Of a stretch of DNA of 64,000 nucleotides, positions 53,703 to 62,582 are shown in pieces (within the stretch, counting starts at the first letter, position 1; each line of letters begins with the position of its first letter). The translations under genes and the position numbers were made by a program. Source of the stretch: Marinomonas profundimaris (lineage in GTDB: Bacteria; Pseudomonadota; Gammaproteobacteria; Pseudomonadales; Marinomonadaceae). Under the pieces are notes generated by a model. That model did not search any database and was not told the DNA's origin. It worked only from the letters and a program-made list of their open reading frames with translations. The stretch spans positions 62,001 through 126,000 of the forward strand of contig NZ_AYOZ01000034.1 in the NCBI RefSeq assembly GCF_000508165.1, in the 5' to 3' direction.

Positions 53703-54761
53703 ATGAGCACTCAAATAGACTCTTTATTATTGGACACGAGAGACACCCTACACAAATGGCTTAGCTTAGCCACGGGTGTGCTTATGGTTTTTTTTTGCTT
53801 CTTCAATATTGCCTTATTGCATCAAATTACCATTGGTCTCGTTGATGCATTATTTGGTCTGTTGAATCTATACCTCTTTCGAGCTGCGCTTCAAGGAAAG
53901 AGCCGGAAGTGGCATCACTATATGCTGATTGGCTCACTGACTGTCACCGTATTTTATGCGTTTTATTCATCGGATTTACGAGCGGGCTCTATTTACTGGC
54001 TACTTATTTTGCCGCCTCTGTATTGCCTGTTGGCAGGACCAAAATTAGGCATTGTCTACACGGTTATTCTGTCTCTTCCTGCGATTACTTTTCTCTTCAT
54101 TAAGTCAGACATCGACCATTTTATTCCTCATCGATCGGTGCTGAACTTCTCTCTTGCGTATTTTTTAACCTACGCCATTTGTTTTTTATATGAAACTCAA
54201 TACAAAAAAAGTAGCCAGATCCTACACAGAATGGCATTTGAAGACCCACTAACAGGCGCTAAAAACCGTCATGCATTAAAAGTATTTTTTGACTTTTTTA
54301 ACAAGCAAACCAAAGACGCACTGAAGGAAAAATTCTATCAAGAAATAGACGAAACCAGACTGCTGATTATTGATATTGACCACTTTAAAAGCATCAATGA
54401 TGAGTTCGGTCATGATGTCGGTGATGCGGTACTGATAGAAATGACAGAGCTGCTTCAATGGTGCACAGACAACCACCATGTTTACCGAATTGGCGGGGAG
54501 GAGTTTTTAATCATTCAAAATGGCTCTCAGGATCAAGCGTACCATTTTGCAGAATCCATTCGGAAACGCGTCGAAAACCACATTTTCAGAACCCATCGCA
54601 GCAACATTAGAATCACGGTCAGTATTGGTATAGCGGAACTTAAAATTGGGCAAACATTTGCAGAGTTCCTACGTGCTGCCGATAAAAACCTTTATTCAGC
54701 AAAGAGCAAAGGACGAAACCTCGTCCACCACAGCGCCATTAGCCTTACTGAGGCGGTATAA
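53703..54761 (+). CDS. Membrane diguanylate cyclase (GGDEF), tandem copy 1
   Basis: 352 residues. Five or six membrane helices in the first 185 residues (LSLATGVLMVFFCFFNIALL; VDALFGLLNLYLF; IYWLLILPPLYCLLAG; GIVYTVILSLPAITFLFI; NFSLAYFLTYAICFLY) form an unnamed sensor region, then a GGDEF domain with IDIDHFKSINDEFGHDVGDAVL and intact RIGGEEFLII. No RxxD inhibition site. A close paralogue of the next gene, sharing the LHKWLS start and helix pattern; a tandem duplication. Confidence 0.9.
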   Translation: MSTQIDSLLLDTRDTLHKWLSLATGVLMVFFCFFNIALLHQITIGLVDALFGLLNLYLFRAALQGKSRKWHHYMLIGSLTVTVFYAFYSSDLRAGSIYWLLILPPLYCLLAGPKLGIVYTVILSLPAITFLFIKSDIDHFIPHRSVLNFSLAYFLTYAICFLYETQYKKSSQILHRMAFEDPLTGAKNRHALKVFFDFFNKQTKDALKEKFYQEIDETRLLIIDIDHFKSINDEFGHDVGDAVLIEMTELLQWCTDNHHVYRIGGEEFLIIQNGSQDQAYHFAESIRKRVENHIFRTHRSNIRITVSIGIAELKIGQTFAEFLRAADKNLYSAKSKGRNLVHHSAISLTEAV

Positions 54762-54819
54762 AAACAACAACGAAGGATCGCTCCTTTTTATCCCCTACTT
54801 CTTTTAAGTGAAACTGATA

Positions 54820-55818
54820 ATGAGCACCCGACGCCAGCCACACACGTCCGTTCCACCTGAAGTATTACACAAATGGTTAAGCGCTTTAGCTTGTGCGTTA
54901 CACTGCCTCTATTTTGTATTGAACCTGTGTCTAGTGCAAAAAATGGGATTGGCTGCCATACAATTCATCGTCATTATATTCAGCGCCTATTGCTTCTTAA
55001 CCTCATTAAAAGAGTACTACAAGCCTTGGAAAAGCTATGTATTAATGACGCTCTTAACCTGCAATATTCTCGCTTCTGTGTCCGTGATGGAACTTTGGGC
55101 CGGGGCAATTTTTTGGAGCATCGCCTTACCACCTTGGTACTACAACTTATTTGGCTTCAAACGAGGTTTTTACTGTAGCGCTGTTGTTGCCGTATTATCC
55201 GCTGCCATTTTATTCCTTCGTACCGACACCAGCCTTTTCATGCCCTACCGAACCGTTTTCAACTTTGTTTTGGCCTATTCTTCTGTGTGGTTAATCTGTC
55301 ATATCTACGAAGCCCAACGCCAAAAAACAACTTTATTACTACATTCTCTTGCGTTACAAGATGCGTTAACCGGAGTACAAAATCGCCACTCACTAAAAGA
55401 AGACTTTAGCGCCCTCCACAATAAAGTGGAAAAAGTTTACATGCTTATCATCGACATTGATCACTTTAAAAACATCAATGATAAGTTTGGCCACGACATT
55501 GGCGATTCTGTTTTGATCAAAGTCGCCCACGTCATTACACGCGCCCTTGAAAACCAAAATGTCTACCGTTTAGGTGGTGAAGAGTTCGTGGTTTTACTAA
55601 AAGGATTAAGCAACACGGAGGTCTACGATCAAGCAGAAACCATTAGAAAGGCGATAGAAGGTGAGATATTCCATAGCCACACAGAAGAGATCAAACTTAC
55701 GGTCAGCATCGGTGTCAATGCATTAGAACCAAAACAAGCGTTCACAGACTTTCTTCGTGCGGCCGATATGAAGCTTTATCAAGCCAAACATCAAGGTCGA
55801 AACCAAGTCTGTATTTAG
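54820..55818 (+). CDS. Membrane diguanylate cyclase (GGDEF), tandem copy 2
   Basis: 332 residues, the same architecture as the preceding gene: membrane helices to about residue 170, then GGDEF with [22 protein letters not shown] and [13 protein letters not shown]; no RxxD site. ATG at 54820 is preferred over GTG at 54808 because MSTRR aligns with the MSTQI start of copy 1. It lacks the loop TKDALKEKFYQEIDE found in copy 1. Its stop overlaps the convergent VF530 gene by 4 bp. Confidence 0.9.
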   Translation: MSTRRQPHTSVPPEVLHKWLSALACALHCLYFVLNLCLVQKMGLAAIQFIVIIFSAYCFLTSLKEYYKPWKSYVLMTLLTCNILASVSVMELWAGAIFWSIALPPWYYNLFGFKRGFYCSAVVAVLSAAILFLRTDTSLFMPYRTVFNFVLAYSSVWLICHIYEAQRQKTTLLLHSLALQDALTGVQNRHSLKEDFSALHNKVEKVYMLIIDIDHFKNINDKFGHDIGDSVLIKVAHVITRALENQNVYRLGGEEFVVLLKGLSNTEVYDQAETIRKAIEGEIFHSHTEEIKLTVSIGVNALEPKQAFTDFLRAADMKLYQAKHQGRNQVCI

Positions 55819-56036
55819 TCCGTAAAGGTGTCTAAGAACAACGTCTCGACCTTCTCTCTCGCCCACGGTGTTTTACGCAAAAACTTGAGGCTCGACTTCA
55901 CTGAAGGGTCGCTTTTAAAACAATTAATATTGATGCGAATAGACAGCTCTTCCCAACCATAATGCGCTACCAGATCCGTTACGACCTTTTCTAATTTCAC
56001 ACCGTGCAAAGGGTTGTTTACTTGTGTTCCGCTCAT
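55815..56036 (-). CDS. VF530 family DNA-binding protein (DUF2132)
   Basis: 73 residues beginning [22 protein letters not shown]. The strongly conserved block [21 protein letters not shown] followed by [15 protein letters not shown] is diagnostic. The family name comes from a Vibrio structure with a DNA-binding-like fold; the biological role is not established. AGGA precedes the ATG at 56036; the longer frame to 56114 is not conserved. Confidence 0.88.
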   Translation of the reverse strand: MSGTQVNNPLHGVKLEKVVTDLVAHYGWEELSIRININCFKSDPSVKSSLKFLRKTPWAREKVETLFLDTFTD

Positions 56037-56189
56037 ACCAATTATTCCTAGTCTTCTATTCACTGTTTCGGGCAAGTATACAGCAAGCCGAAACAAACTC
56101 ACGGCTTGTCTCACGACAAAACACTCAACAATATTTGACTAATTCACAAAATCCCCAAACAATGGCGTAAAACTTAGGAGAATAAATGA

Positions 56190-56477
56190 ATGGGTATTTT
56201 ATCTGGCCTTAAAGGTCTATTTTCAGGCGGCGAAAGCACACCCGAAAAAGCAGAAGAAACAGTCGAGTATAAAGGCTTCTCAATTGTGCCAGCACCAATG
56301 AAAGACGGCGGTCAATTTAGAGTGGCGGCAAGCATTACGAAAGGCGAAGGCGAAGAGCAAAAAACACACAAATTCATTCGTTCAGATTTAATGCCAAATC
56401 GTGACGAGTGCATTGAAATCACCCTACGCAAAGCCAAACTCACCATCGACCAGCTTGGCGATAATATTTTCGGCTAA
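56190..56477 (+). CDS. HlyU family protein
   Basis: 95 residues: GLKGLFSGG at the start, VEYKGFSIVPAPMKDGGQFRVA and HKFIRSDLMPNRDECIEITLRKAKLTIDQLG are the HlyU family blocks. This is the small HlyU-annotated family common in marine gammaproteobacteria, not the ArsR-type HlyU of Vibrio. Function unclear. A hydrolase gene follows after 17 bp and may be cotranscribed. Confidence 0.82.
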   Translation: MGILSGLKGLFSGGESTPEKAEETVEYKGFSIVPAPMKDGGQFRVAASITKGEGEEQKTHKFIRSDLMPNRDECIEITLRKAKLTIDQLGDNIFG

Positions 56478-56494
56478 CCCCAAAGGAAAGCATT

Positions 56495-57520
56495 ATGAGC
56501 GCACCAATAGGACAACACTGGACACAAGTTAACGAAGGTGAAGACCTATTAGGTGCGGATTTTATAGCACGAACATTCGCCTTTCCCGGACCAAAAACCA
56601 AAGTCTATACCACGCTTATTCACCACACAGGGAATACAGACAGCGAAAAAGCCATTTTGTATGTCCATGGCTACACAGATTATTTCTTCCAAACCGGTTT
56701 AGCGGAACACTTTGTTCACCTTGGCTATCGTTTTTATGCGGTTGATCTACAAGGCTACGGCCGATCTCTTCGCCCTTCTACACCACCAAACTGGTGTGAT
56801 TCAATCGAACAATATGGCCAAGACTTAGACATTGCTTTAGCCACAATGAAGCAAGACGGCGTAAACGACGTTATATTATTAGCTCATTCCACCGGCGGTT
56901 TGGTGGTGTCGACTTACTTAGCACAACCCTATGCACCGCCGGAGCGAGAGAGTCATTACCAACAAGCCTTTCCAGACATCAGCGGCCTTATATTGAACAG
57001 CCCATTTTTGGCGCTACCTTTCTCTCCTGCCGCGCTCAACTACCTAAGTTGGCCGGTTCGAGCCATCGTCACTGCGCTTCCTTTTGTGAACATAAGAGCA
57101 AAGGAAATCACCATTTATTCAAAAACGCTGCACACCAAATTTGGCGGTGAATGGGATTATCGATTGGATTGGAAACCTGCAGAAGGTTTTACGTTGTCAC
57201 TGCATTGGCTAAGAGAAATCATTCATGCACAGCGTAATCTTGCCAATCAAAAAATAGGCCTGCCAACGTTACTCTGTCATTCAGAAATCAGCACAATTGG
57301 GAAATTGTCGGTTGAAGAGACACAACAAGGCGATGGGGTTTTAAACGTCGACAGCATGCAAATTGCAGCGAATAAAACGTTTACGAATCTCTCCAGTGTT
57401 GAGATCCCGAAGGGCTTCCATGATTTATACCTCTCACATCAGCCCGCTCGTAGCGCGTATTTATCCGCCATCACAGAATGGCTGACCTTGGAAAACGCCA
57501 AGAACGGCCAACAGAACTAA
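56495..57520 (+). CDS. Alpha/beta hydrolase
   Basis: 341 residues, monoacylglycerol-lipase-like fold: ILYVHGYTDYFFQTGLAEHF, the nucleophile elbow LLAHSTGGLVVSTYL (Ser near 131), and the late His in EIPKGFHDLYLS near 310. A lysophospholipase or esterase is plausible; the substrate is unknown. Overlaps the convergent SDR gene by 4 bp. Confidence 0.85.
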   Translation: MSAPIGQHWTQVNEGEDLLGADFIARTFAFPGPKTKVYTTLIHHTGNTDSEKAILYVHGYTDYFFQTGLAEHFVHLGYRFYAVDLQGYGRSLRPSTPPNWCDSIEQYGQDLDIALATMKQDGVNDVILLAHSTGGLVVSTYLAQPYAPPERESHYQQAFPDISGLILNSPFLALPFSPAALNYLSWPVRAIVTALPFVNIRAKEITIYSKTLHTKFGGEWDYRLDWKPAEGFTLSLHWLREIIHAQRNLANQKIGLPTLLCHSEISTIGKLSVEETQQGDGVLNVDSMQIAANKTFTNLSSVEIPKGFHDLYLSHQPARSAYLSAITEWLTLENAKNGQQN

Positions 57521-58350
57521 GCCCCTTGACGACGCATCACCCAATCCAACAAACAAGTTGGTAACAGTCGTTTCATCAGCACTGCCGCGTACGTTGGCAA
57601 GGTGACATAATAACGCGCCCTTGGTCGTTTCGATTCAAGAGCGTGGATCAATTTATCAACCACCGCACTGGCAGGCAATGTTTGTGAAGACGTTACGCCT
57701 TCTTTACTCAACCTTTCTATCGCGTCTTCATAGCCTTTTTTGTGACGGCTATTTTCCATATCGATATTGTCTTGTAACGCGACCAGCGCATTCGCTCTAA
57801 AGCGGCTTTCGATCGGGCCGGGTTCAATCAAACTCACTTTGATCGCCGTATCTGCCAACTCCAAACGCAGAGTATCGGTCAGCCCTTCTAATGCGAACTT
57901 ACTCGCGTTGTAAGCACCTCTAAATGGCGCCGCGACCAAACCAAGCACAGAACTGTTATTAATGATGCGCCCATAGCCTTGAGCCAACATGATTTTAAGC
58001 ACCTTTGTCGTCAACTCATGCGTGCCAAAAAAATTGCTTTCAAATTGCGTTCTTAATACATCAACCGGCAAGTCTTCAACGGCCCCTGGCTGACCATAAG
58101 CCCCGTTGTTAAACAAAGCAAAAAGATAACCATGTGTAATGGCCAGCGTCGCTTCTAGCCCTTTCACAATCGATTCCGAGTTAGACAAATCCAACTGCAC
58201 GACATGCTTAATGCCTTGCGCTTTCAAACGCTCAACATCTTCTTGCTTACGACAACTTGCTACCACCAAGAAGTTTCGTTCCTGAAGCGTTTTTGCGGCT
58301 TCCAAGCCAATTCCCGTTGAACAGCCAGTGATAAGAATGGAGTACTGCAT
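57517..58350 (-). CDS. SDR family oxidoreductase
   Basis: 277 residues: SILITGCSTGIGLEAAKTL, FNNGAYGQPGA (the NNAG variant), NSSVLGLVAAPFRGAYNASKFALEG with Ser, Tyr and Lys, and EPGPIESRF. It resembles the YbbO/17-beta-hydroxysteroid-type SDRs. Substrate unknown. The 147 bp before it contain no recognised feature beyond its promoter region. Confidence 0.88.
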   Translation of the reverse strand: MQYSILITGCSTGIGLEAAKTLQERNFLVVASCRKQEDVERLKAQGIKHVVQLDLSNSESIVKGLEATLAITHGYLFALFNNGAYGQPGAVEDLPVDVLRTQFESNFFGTHELTTKVLKIMLAQGYGRIINNSSVLGLVAAPFRGAYNASKFALEGLTDTLRLELADTAIKVSLIEPGPIESRFRANALVALQDNIDMENSRHKKGYEDAIERLSKEGVTSSQTLPASAVVDKLIHALESKRPRARYYVTLPTYAAVLMKRLLPTCLLDWVMRRQGA

Positions 58351-58497
58351 GAAAAACCCTTTCGATATTTGATCGTTTGACTGTGCAAATTACTAAGTAA
58401 TCACAATGACATCAAGCCAATATAACCAACTGATCAATATCCCCCTTTATTCAGATGTATCGTTCGTTGCTCTAAGAAGGCTGGACTAAAAGCTCGT

Positions 58498-59463
58498 CTA
58501 GCCTTCCTTCATGCGTTTTTTGTTTTCATACATAGCTTTATCTGCGCCTTCTATCATGTCTTCCAACGATTTGTCCTCCACGTCTGAAAACAAGGCAATG
58601 CCCGCACTGCATGCGATTTTATACGGCTTATTAATAGCCTCATTTAAGTCCTCTATGGCGGCCATAAAACGCGCTAAAACAATATCCACCCCTTCAATAC
58701 CGATATCAGACAACATCACCACAAATTCGTCACCACCCAAACGGCCGACAATATCACTTTCTCGAAAGGTACTTTGCATGACGTCGGCAAACTGTATTAA
58801 CGCAAAATCACCCTCATGATGCCCATAGGTATCATTGATCGGTTTAAAATCGTCTAAGTCCAACAGGATAAAGGCCATGGACATTTTTTTACGAATACAC
58901 ACTTGTTGTGCATGGGCTGCCAAGGTCAAAAAACCTCGTCGATTAGAAATAGACGTTAATTCATCCAACGTCGCCATTTGTACCGATTTAATTTCTTGTT
59001 CGATCATGGCACCTAGATCTTCCAGTAAGAGCTTGTCTTCCTCTCCCATTTCCCTTGGTTTAGAATCAATCAAACACAAGGTGCCTAAATTCACACCCGG
59101 GCGAAGTTTGAGTGGATAACCCGCGTAGAAGCAAACATTTGGGCTGCCCGTCACTAAAGGGTTGTCAAAAAAACGCTCGTCTTCTAATGCATTTGTGACA
59201 ATAAATAAACCATCTTGATTAATCGCATGCCCACAAAATGACACTTCTCTTGGTGTTTCGGTTGCATCCAATCCCTGAGCCGACTTAAACCACTGGCGAT
59301 CTTCATCCACAATACTCACCAAAGAAATAGGAACCCCGAACATGCGCTTGGCCATTCGAGTCACTCGGTCGAATCTTTCTTCGTGTGATGTGTCTAAAAT
59401 TTTAAGTGCTTTTAAGGCGTGTAATCGTTCAGCTTCGTTTTTTGGTATTTTTGGTGGCTGCAT
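58498..59463 (-). CDS. GAF-GGDEF diguanylate cyclase
   Basis: 321 residues, soluble. A GAF domain (about 25-150; KRMFGVPISLVSIVDEDRQWFKSAQGL, FCGHAINQDGLFIV) and a GGDEF domain with LDLDDFKPINDTYGHHEGDFAL and RLGGDEFVVML. It is the only cyclase in the window with an inhibition site: RESD five residues before GGDEF. So its output should be product-inhibited. Ligand of the GAF domain unknown. Confidence 0.92.
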   Translation of the reverse strand: MQPPKIPKNEAERLHALKALKILDTSHEERFDRVTRMAKRMFGVPISLVSIVDEDRQWFKSAQGLDATETPREVSFCGHAINQDGLFIVTNALEDERFFDNPLVTGSPNVCFYAGYPLKLRPGVNLGTLCLIDSKPREMGEEDKLLLEDLGAMIEQEIKSVQMATLDELTSISNRRGFLTLAAHAQQVCIRKKMSMAFILLDLDDFKPINDTYGHHEGDFALIQFADVMQSTFRESDIVGRLGGDEFVVMLSDIGIEGVDIVLARFMAAIEDLNEAINKPYKIACSAGIALFSDVEDKSLEDMIEGADKAMYENKKRMKEG

Positions 59464-59583
59464 TGCGATTCCTCATGGATGACGCGGGATATTCCATTAA
59501 ATATAGCAGCGATTTAAAAAATCACCTTGTCCTTCAAATCGGAATAACATCAATCTATTGAAAGGCTTAGCTCACAATGCTTT

Positions 59584-60756
59584 TTATGGATCCGTCGAAT
59601 TCACTGAGTGCGTTCCGTTTATTTGACGGATGATGTTAAGAAACAAGGTCTTACCAATGGGAATCAAGGCATCGGGGAAATCATAATCTGGGTTATGTAA
59701 TTGCGGGCTCGATTGCCCTGAACCAAGCGCAAACATCGCGCCTTCTTTTGCCGTCGCCGTAAACTGCCCAAAATCTTCCGACCAGCGCATTGGCTCATCC
59801 AATAGTACAAAATCCGTTTGAGTAGATTCACAAGCACGCACGACCAAATCATGGCCTTTTTGAGAATTTACGCTGGCTTGAAACACATCATCGTATTCAA
59901 ATGAAATACTCAAACCTTCTTGTTCAGCCAATCGACATGAAAACGCCTCAGCCTGCGCGATCAACGTATGCATACCTTCATTACTTTCACTGCGCAACGT
60001 CACCATCACCACAGCGTCACCCGGCGCTGTACCAAACGCGATCTCACCCAATTTGGCGTGAATTACCGTCACCCAATGGCGCCCTTCTACACCTTGCTGC
60101 GCTAGTTTAGCTGGCAAATGATTCAGCTCTTGAATGATCTGACACATGGCATTGGCAGGGCTGATGCCATTCTCAGGATGCGCCGCATGAGACGTTTTGC
60201 CTTTTAAATGGACAATCATGCCTCTCGATGCACAATTAAACGTACCCGCTCGCACCGCCACTTTACCGAGCTCTAATCCTGGGTAATTGTGCAGCGCAAA
60301 CGCATAATCCGGTTTGAGTGCAGTAAAACGCGCATCGTTTACCACTTGAATCGCGCCCATGCCGGTTTCTTCTGCCGGTTGAAAACACAACACAACACGC
60401 CCCTTCTGCGGACGATGTGCTGCCAATTCTGCTCCCAGCGCCGTTACGATACTCATGTGTCCATCATGACCGCATTTATGAGACACACCTTTCACTTGAG
60501 AGCGATGCGAAAACGTATTGCTTTCTTCGATCGGCAAGGCATCCAATTCACTTCGAATCAGGGTTGTCGGCCCGTTATCAACACCATTAAAGACAAACGC
60601 TAATCCCGTTCCGCCAAGCCCCGTCACAACCTCATCCGGAGAAAATGCCTGAAATTCATTGAGTATTCGAGCCGCCGTTTCTTGCTCTTGATTCGACAGC
60701 TCTGGGTGTTGATGTAGATTTTTTCGGAGCGCGATTAACTCGTCTATAGAGAGCAT
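59584..60756 (-). CDS. M20 family amidohydrolase (N-acyl amino acid / IAA-amino acid hydrolase-like)
   Basis: 390 residues: LRKNLHQHPELSNQE at the start, the metal motif GVSHKCGHDGHMSIV, PAEETGMGA with the catalytic Glu, HAAHPENGISP-like KTSHAAHPENG in the dimer domain, and HNPDYDFPDALIP at the end. Removes an acyl or aminoacyl group; the substrate is not defined. The RBBP9-like hydrolase gene lies 16 bp upstream on the same strand, so they form an operon. Confidence 0.9.
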   Translation of the reverse strand: MLSIDELIALRKNLHQHPELSNQEQETAARILNEFQAFSPDEVVTGLGGTGLAFVFNGVDNGPTTLIRSELDALPIEESNTFSHRSQVKGVSHKCGHDGHMSIVTALGAELAAHRPQKGRVVLCFQPAEETGMGAIQVVNDARFTALKPDYAFALHNYPGLELGKVAVRAGTFNCASRGMIVHLKGKTSHAAHPENGISPANAMCQIIQELNHLPAKLAQQGVEGRHWVTVIHAKLGEIAFGTAPGDAVVMVTLRSESNEGMHTLIAQAEAFSCRLAEQEGLSISFEYDDVFQASVNSQKGHDLVVRACESTQTDFVLLDEPMRWSEDFGQFTATAKEGAMFALGSGQSSPQLHNPDYDFPDALIPIGKTLFLNIIRQINGTHSVNSTDP

Positions 60757-60772
60757 AAATGGATCCTGTTGT

Positions 60773-61369
60773 TTAGATTACTGCATTTCTATCCTTTACT
60801 TCCATACAGTGGACACTAAAGCTATCCAATAAATCAATCCCTTCATGCCACCGTCCGAGATGACTTTCTGATCCAATATGCCCATATTCGCCCAGCACCT
60901 TAAGCTCACTTCCCCAAGCCTCAGCTAGGAACTTGGCTCGTGATAATGAAAGATAAGGATCATTGGTCGACGCAACAATAAGAGAAGGTATCCGAAGTGC
61001 TTGTAGAGGAATGGAACGAAAGCTGGCATAAGGAGCAGGTGGATCCGCCCACTCATCCTCAACATCCGCTGGAGCAACCAAAAAAACACCAATCACTTGG
61101 CTTGCCAACGCCGCCGTCCAATGCATCGCAGTAATACAACCAACAGAATGCGCCACCAATATCGTAGGTTTTTCGCTTTGCCGTATGAAACTATCTAACG
61201 TCGCAACCCATTCAGACTTATCAGGTCTATCCCAATCACCTTGATCAACACGCGCCATCGTAGAACATTCTTTTTCCCAACAGGATTGCCAATGATTGGC
61301 TGGGGAACCGCCACCGCCAGGAATGGTTAAAAAACGCAGAGCATTTTCAGTTTTAAAGAGACGAGACAT
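60773..61369 (-). CDS. RBBP9/YdeN family serine hydrolase
   Basis: 198 residues from MSRLFKTENALRFLTIPGGGGSP. The nucleophile elbow is LVAHSVGCITA, the Asp is in STNDPYLSL and the His in EYGHIGSESHLGRW, all as in the RBBP9/YdeN (DUF1234-like) family. Substrate unknown. An 18-residue upstream extension is rejected; AGGA precedes the chosen ATG. First gene of an operon with the M20 peptidase. Confidence 0.82.
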   Translation of the reverse strand: MSRLFKTENALRFLTIPGGGGSPANHWQSCWEKECSTMARVDQGDWDRPDKSEWVATLDSFIRQSEKPTILVAHSVGCITAMHWTAALASQVIGVFLVAPADVEDEWADPPAPYASFRSIPLQALRIPSLIVASTNDPYLSLSRAKFLAEAWGSELKVLGEYGHIGSESHLGRWHEGIDLLDSFSVHCMEVKDRNAVI

Positions 61370-61470
61370 ATTTCTTACAATCCTTTGCTTGAAAGACTTT
61401 TTTGATCTGACGCCAAACTCCAACTAGATACTCAAAAACAAACTTAATAAAAAGCTCAATGAATCACCAA

Positions 61471-61593
61471 TCAAGCCTCTTCCGATACTAAAACCGCATT
61501 ATTACGCTTACCAGTAATAACGATAGGCTGATGAGAGTCAGCCGTTTCATCCATCAGACGATACAAATTACTACGTGCTTCTGTTGCCGTCAT
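61471..61593 (-). pseudogene. Decayed Phd/YefM family antitoxin
   Basis: On the minus strand: MTATEARSNLYRLMDETADS then HQPIVITGKRNNAVLVSEEA and a stop after 40 residues. This is the DNA-binding half of a YefM/Axe-type antitoxin (usual form about 80 residues with EEDWxAIQETLYLL after this point). The toxin-binding C-terminus is lost, and no YoeB/Txe-type toxin is found downstream; the next gene is a hydrolase. The rest of the 61370-61684 gap holds a short ACGTC/GACGT hairpin before seven T (61657-61678) and nothing else. Confidence 0.78.
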
Positions 61594-61684
61594 TCCAGCC
61601 GTCACACACCGCAAAACTGTTTAAATAGTAGACAAATCGTACGCTTAATAGAACATACGTCAAAACAGACGTTTTTTTATAAAC

Positions 61685-62425
61685 CTAAAGTCTTTTACAT
61701 AAGTCACGATAAACAGATGTAATACTTTCAACTCTCTCCTCAATAGTTCTATAACCAGCCTCTTTTCGCAAAACACTATATTTCTCAAAGTCTTTTTTTT
61801 GCAGTTTTTTTCTATACTCATTCAAAATATAACCGACAAAATCTTTATAGTGTTGCTTCATAAATTCCAAAATATGAAAAAGATCATCTTGATACTGGTT
61901 TTCTAAAAGCTCAAAAGCAAGATCGTATTTTTCCTCTATTTTGCCTTTTTTTATATCCAAAATTCCTCTTTTGCACTCTCTTTTTAATTCGTAAGTCTTC
62001 ATTTCATCAAGCGATTCTTTTAACTCTTTTGTTGGATAAGAATAGAAAACATACAATCCTTTTCCAAAAACAGCCCCTCTTACTGGTGTCGCAATCCAAA
62101 GGCCCTTATGAGCGACTTTATTTTGAACAGATTTAGCAATAGTGACAAGAGCCTTGAATCTATTAGGTCGTTCACCTCCAGAGGAAAATTTATTATTCTC
62201 TAGCAATCCTTGTGCATTAATAAAATAGTTTTGCAAGCTCAATGCAAACGTCACATAAAAAGGGCTAGTAGGATCTTCAGGAAACTCTATTGTTGTGCAT
62301 ATTTTCAACGCTTCAGTAATGACATCTATATTGACTAGAAAATTTAGCCATTCCATGTATTCCGGTTTCACAGCATCATCTTGAAGACTAAATAATCTCG
62401 AGTATTGTTTATCTATTTCGTTCAT
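61685..62425 (-). CDS. Hypothetical protein, AT-rich, of unknown function
   Basis: 246 residues, almost all helical and charged, no membrane segment. I do not recognise the family. QNKVAHKGLW near residue 110 resembles the RN-x3-H end of HEPN domains but lacks the Arg, so that link is weak. Base composition is clearly more AT-rich than the neighbours, with many AAA and ATA codons, a sign of transfer. It sits beside a decayed antitoxin, between two conserved metabolic operons. A stand-alone defence or stress gene is possible but unproven. Confidence 0.7.
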   Translation of the reverse strand: MNEIDKQYSRLFSLQDDAVKPEYMEWLNFLVNIDVITEALKICTTIEFPEDPTSPFYVTFALSLQNYFINAQGLLENNKFSSGGERPNRFKALVTIAKSVQNKVAHKGLWIATPVRGAVFGKGLYVFYSYPTKELKESLDEMKTYELKRECKRGILDIKKGKIEEKYDLAFELLENQYQDDLFHILEFMKQHYKDFVGYILNEYRKKLQKKDFEKYSVLRKEAGYRTIEERVESITSVYRDLCKRL

Positions 62426-62527
62426 TTTTGCGCCTTATAAATTTTCGAGTTTCGTTCATAGGCTAGCTACTTAAGAGCATTTACAATACAACCAAAATAT
62501 TCGATTGGCTTTTTATTTTTTTGATAT

Positions 62528-62548
62528 AAAAAAACGAGCCGTAGCTCG
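62528..62548 (-). terminator. Terminator of frmA-fghA
   Basis: CGAGC (62535-62539) and GCTCG (62544-62548) with a CGTA loop, followed on the minus strand by seven T. Short stem but well placed, 35 bp after the fghA stop. Confidence 0.7.
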
Positions 62549-62582
62549 CTTTTGTTAATTCCAATGAAGAGAAAACTAAGTG

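Noticed and set aside
61657..61678. Plus-strand terminator ACGTC/GACGT with seven T
   Set aside because: Only a 5-bp stem and no plus-strand gene ends before it.
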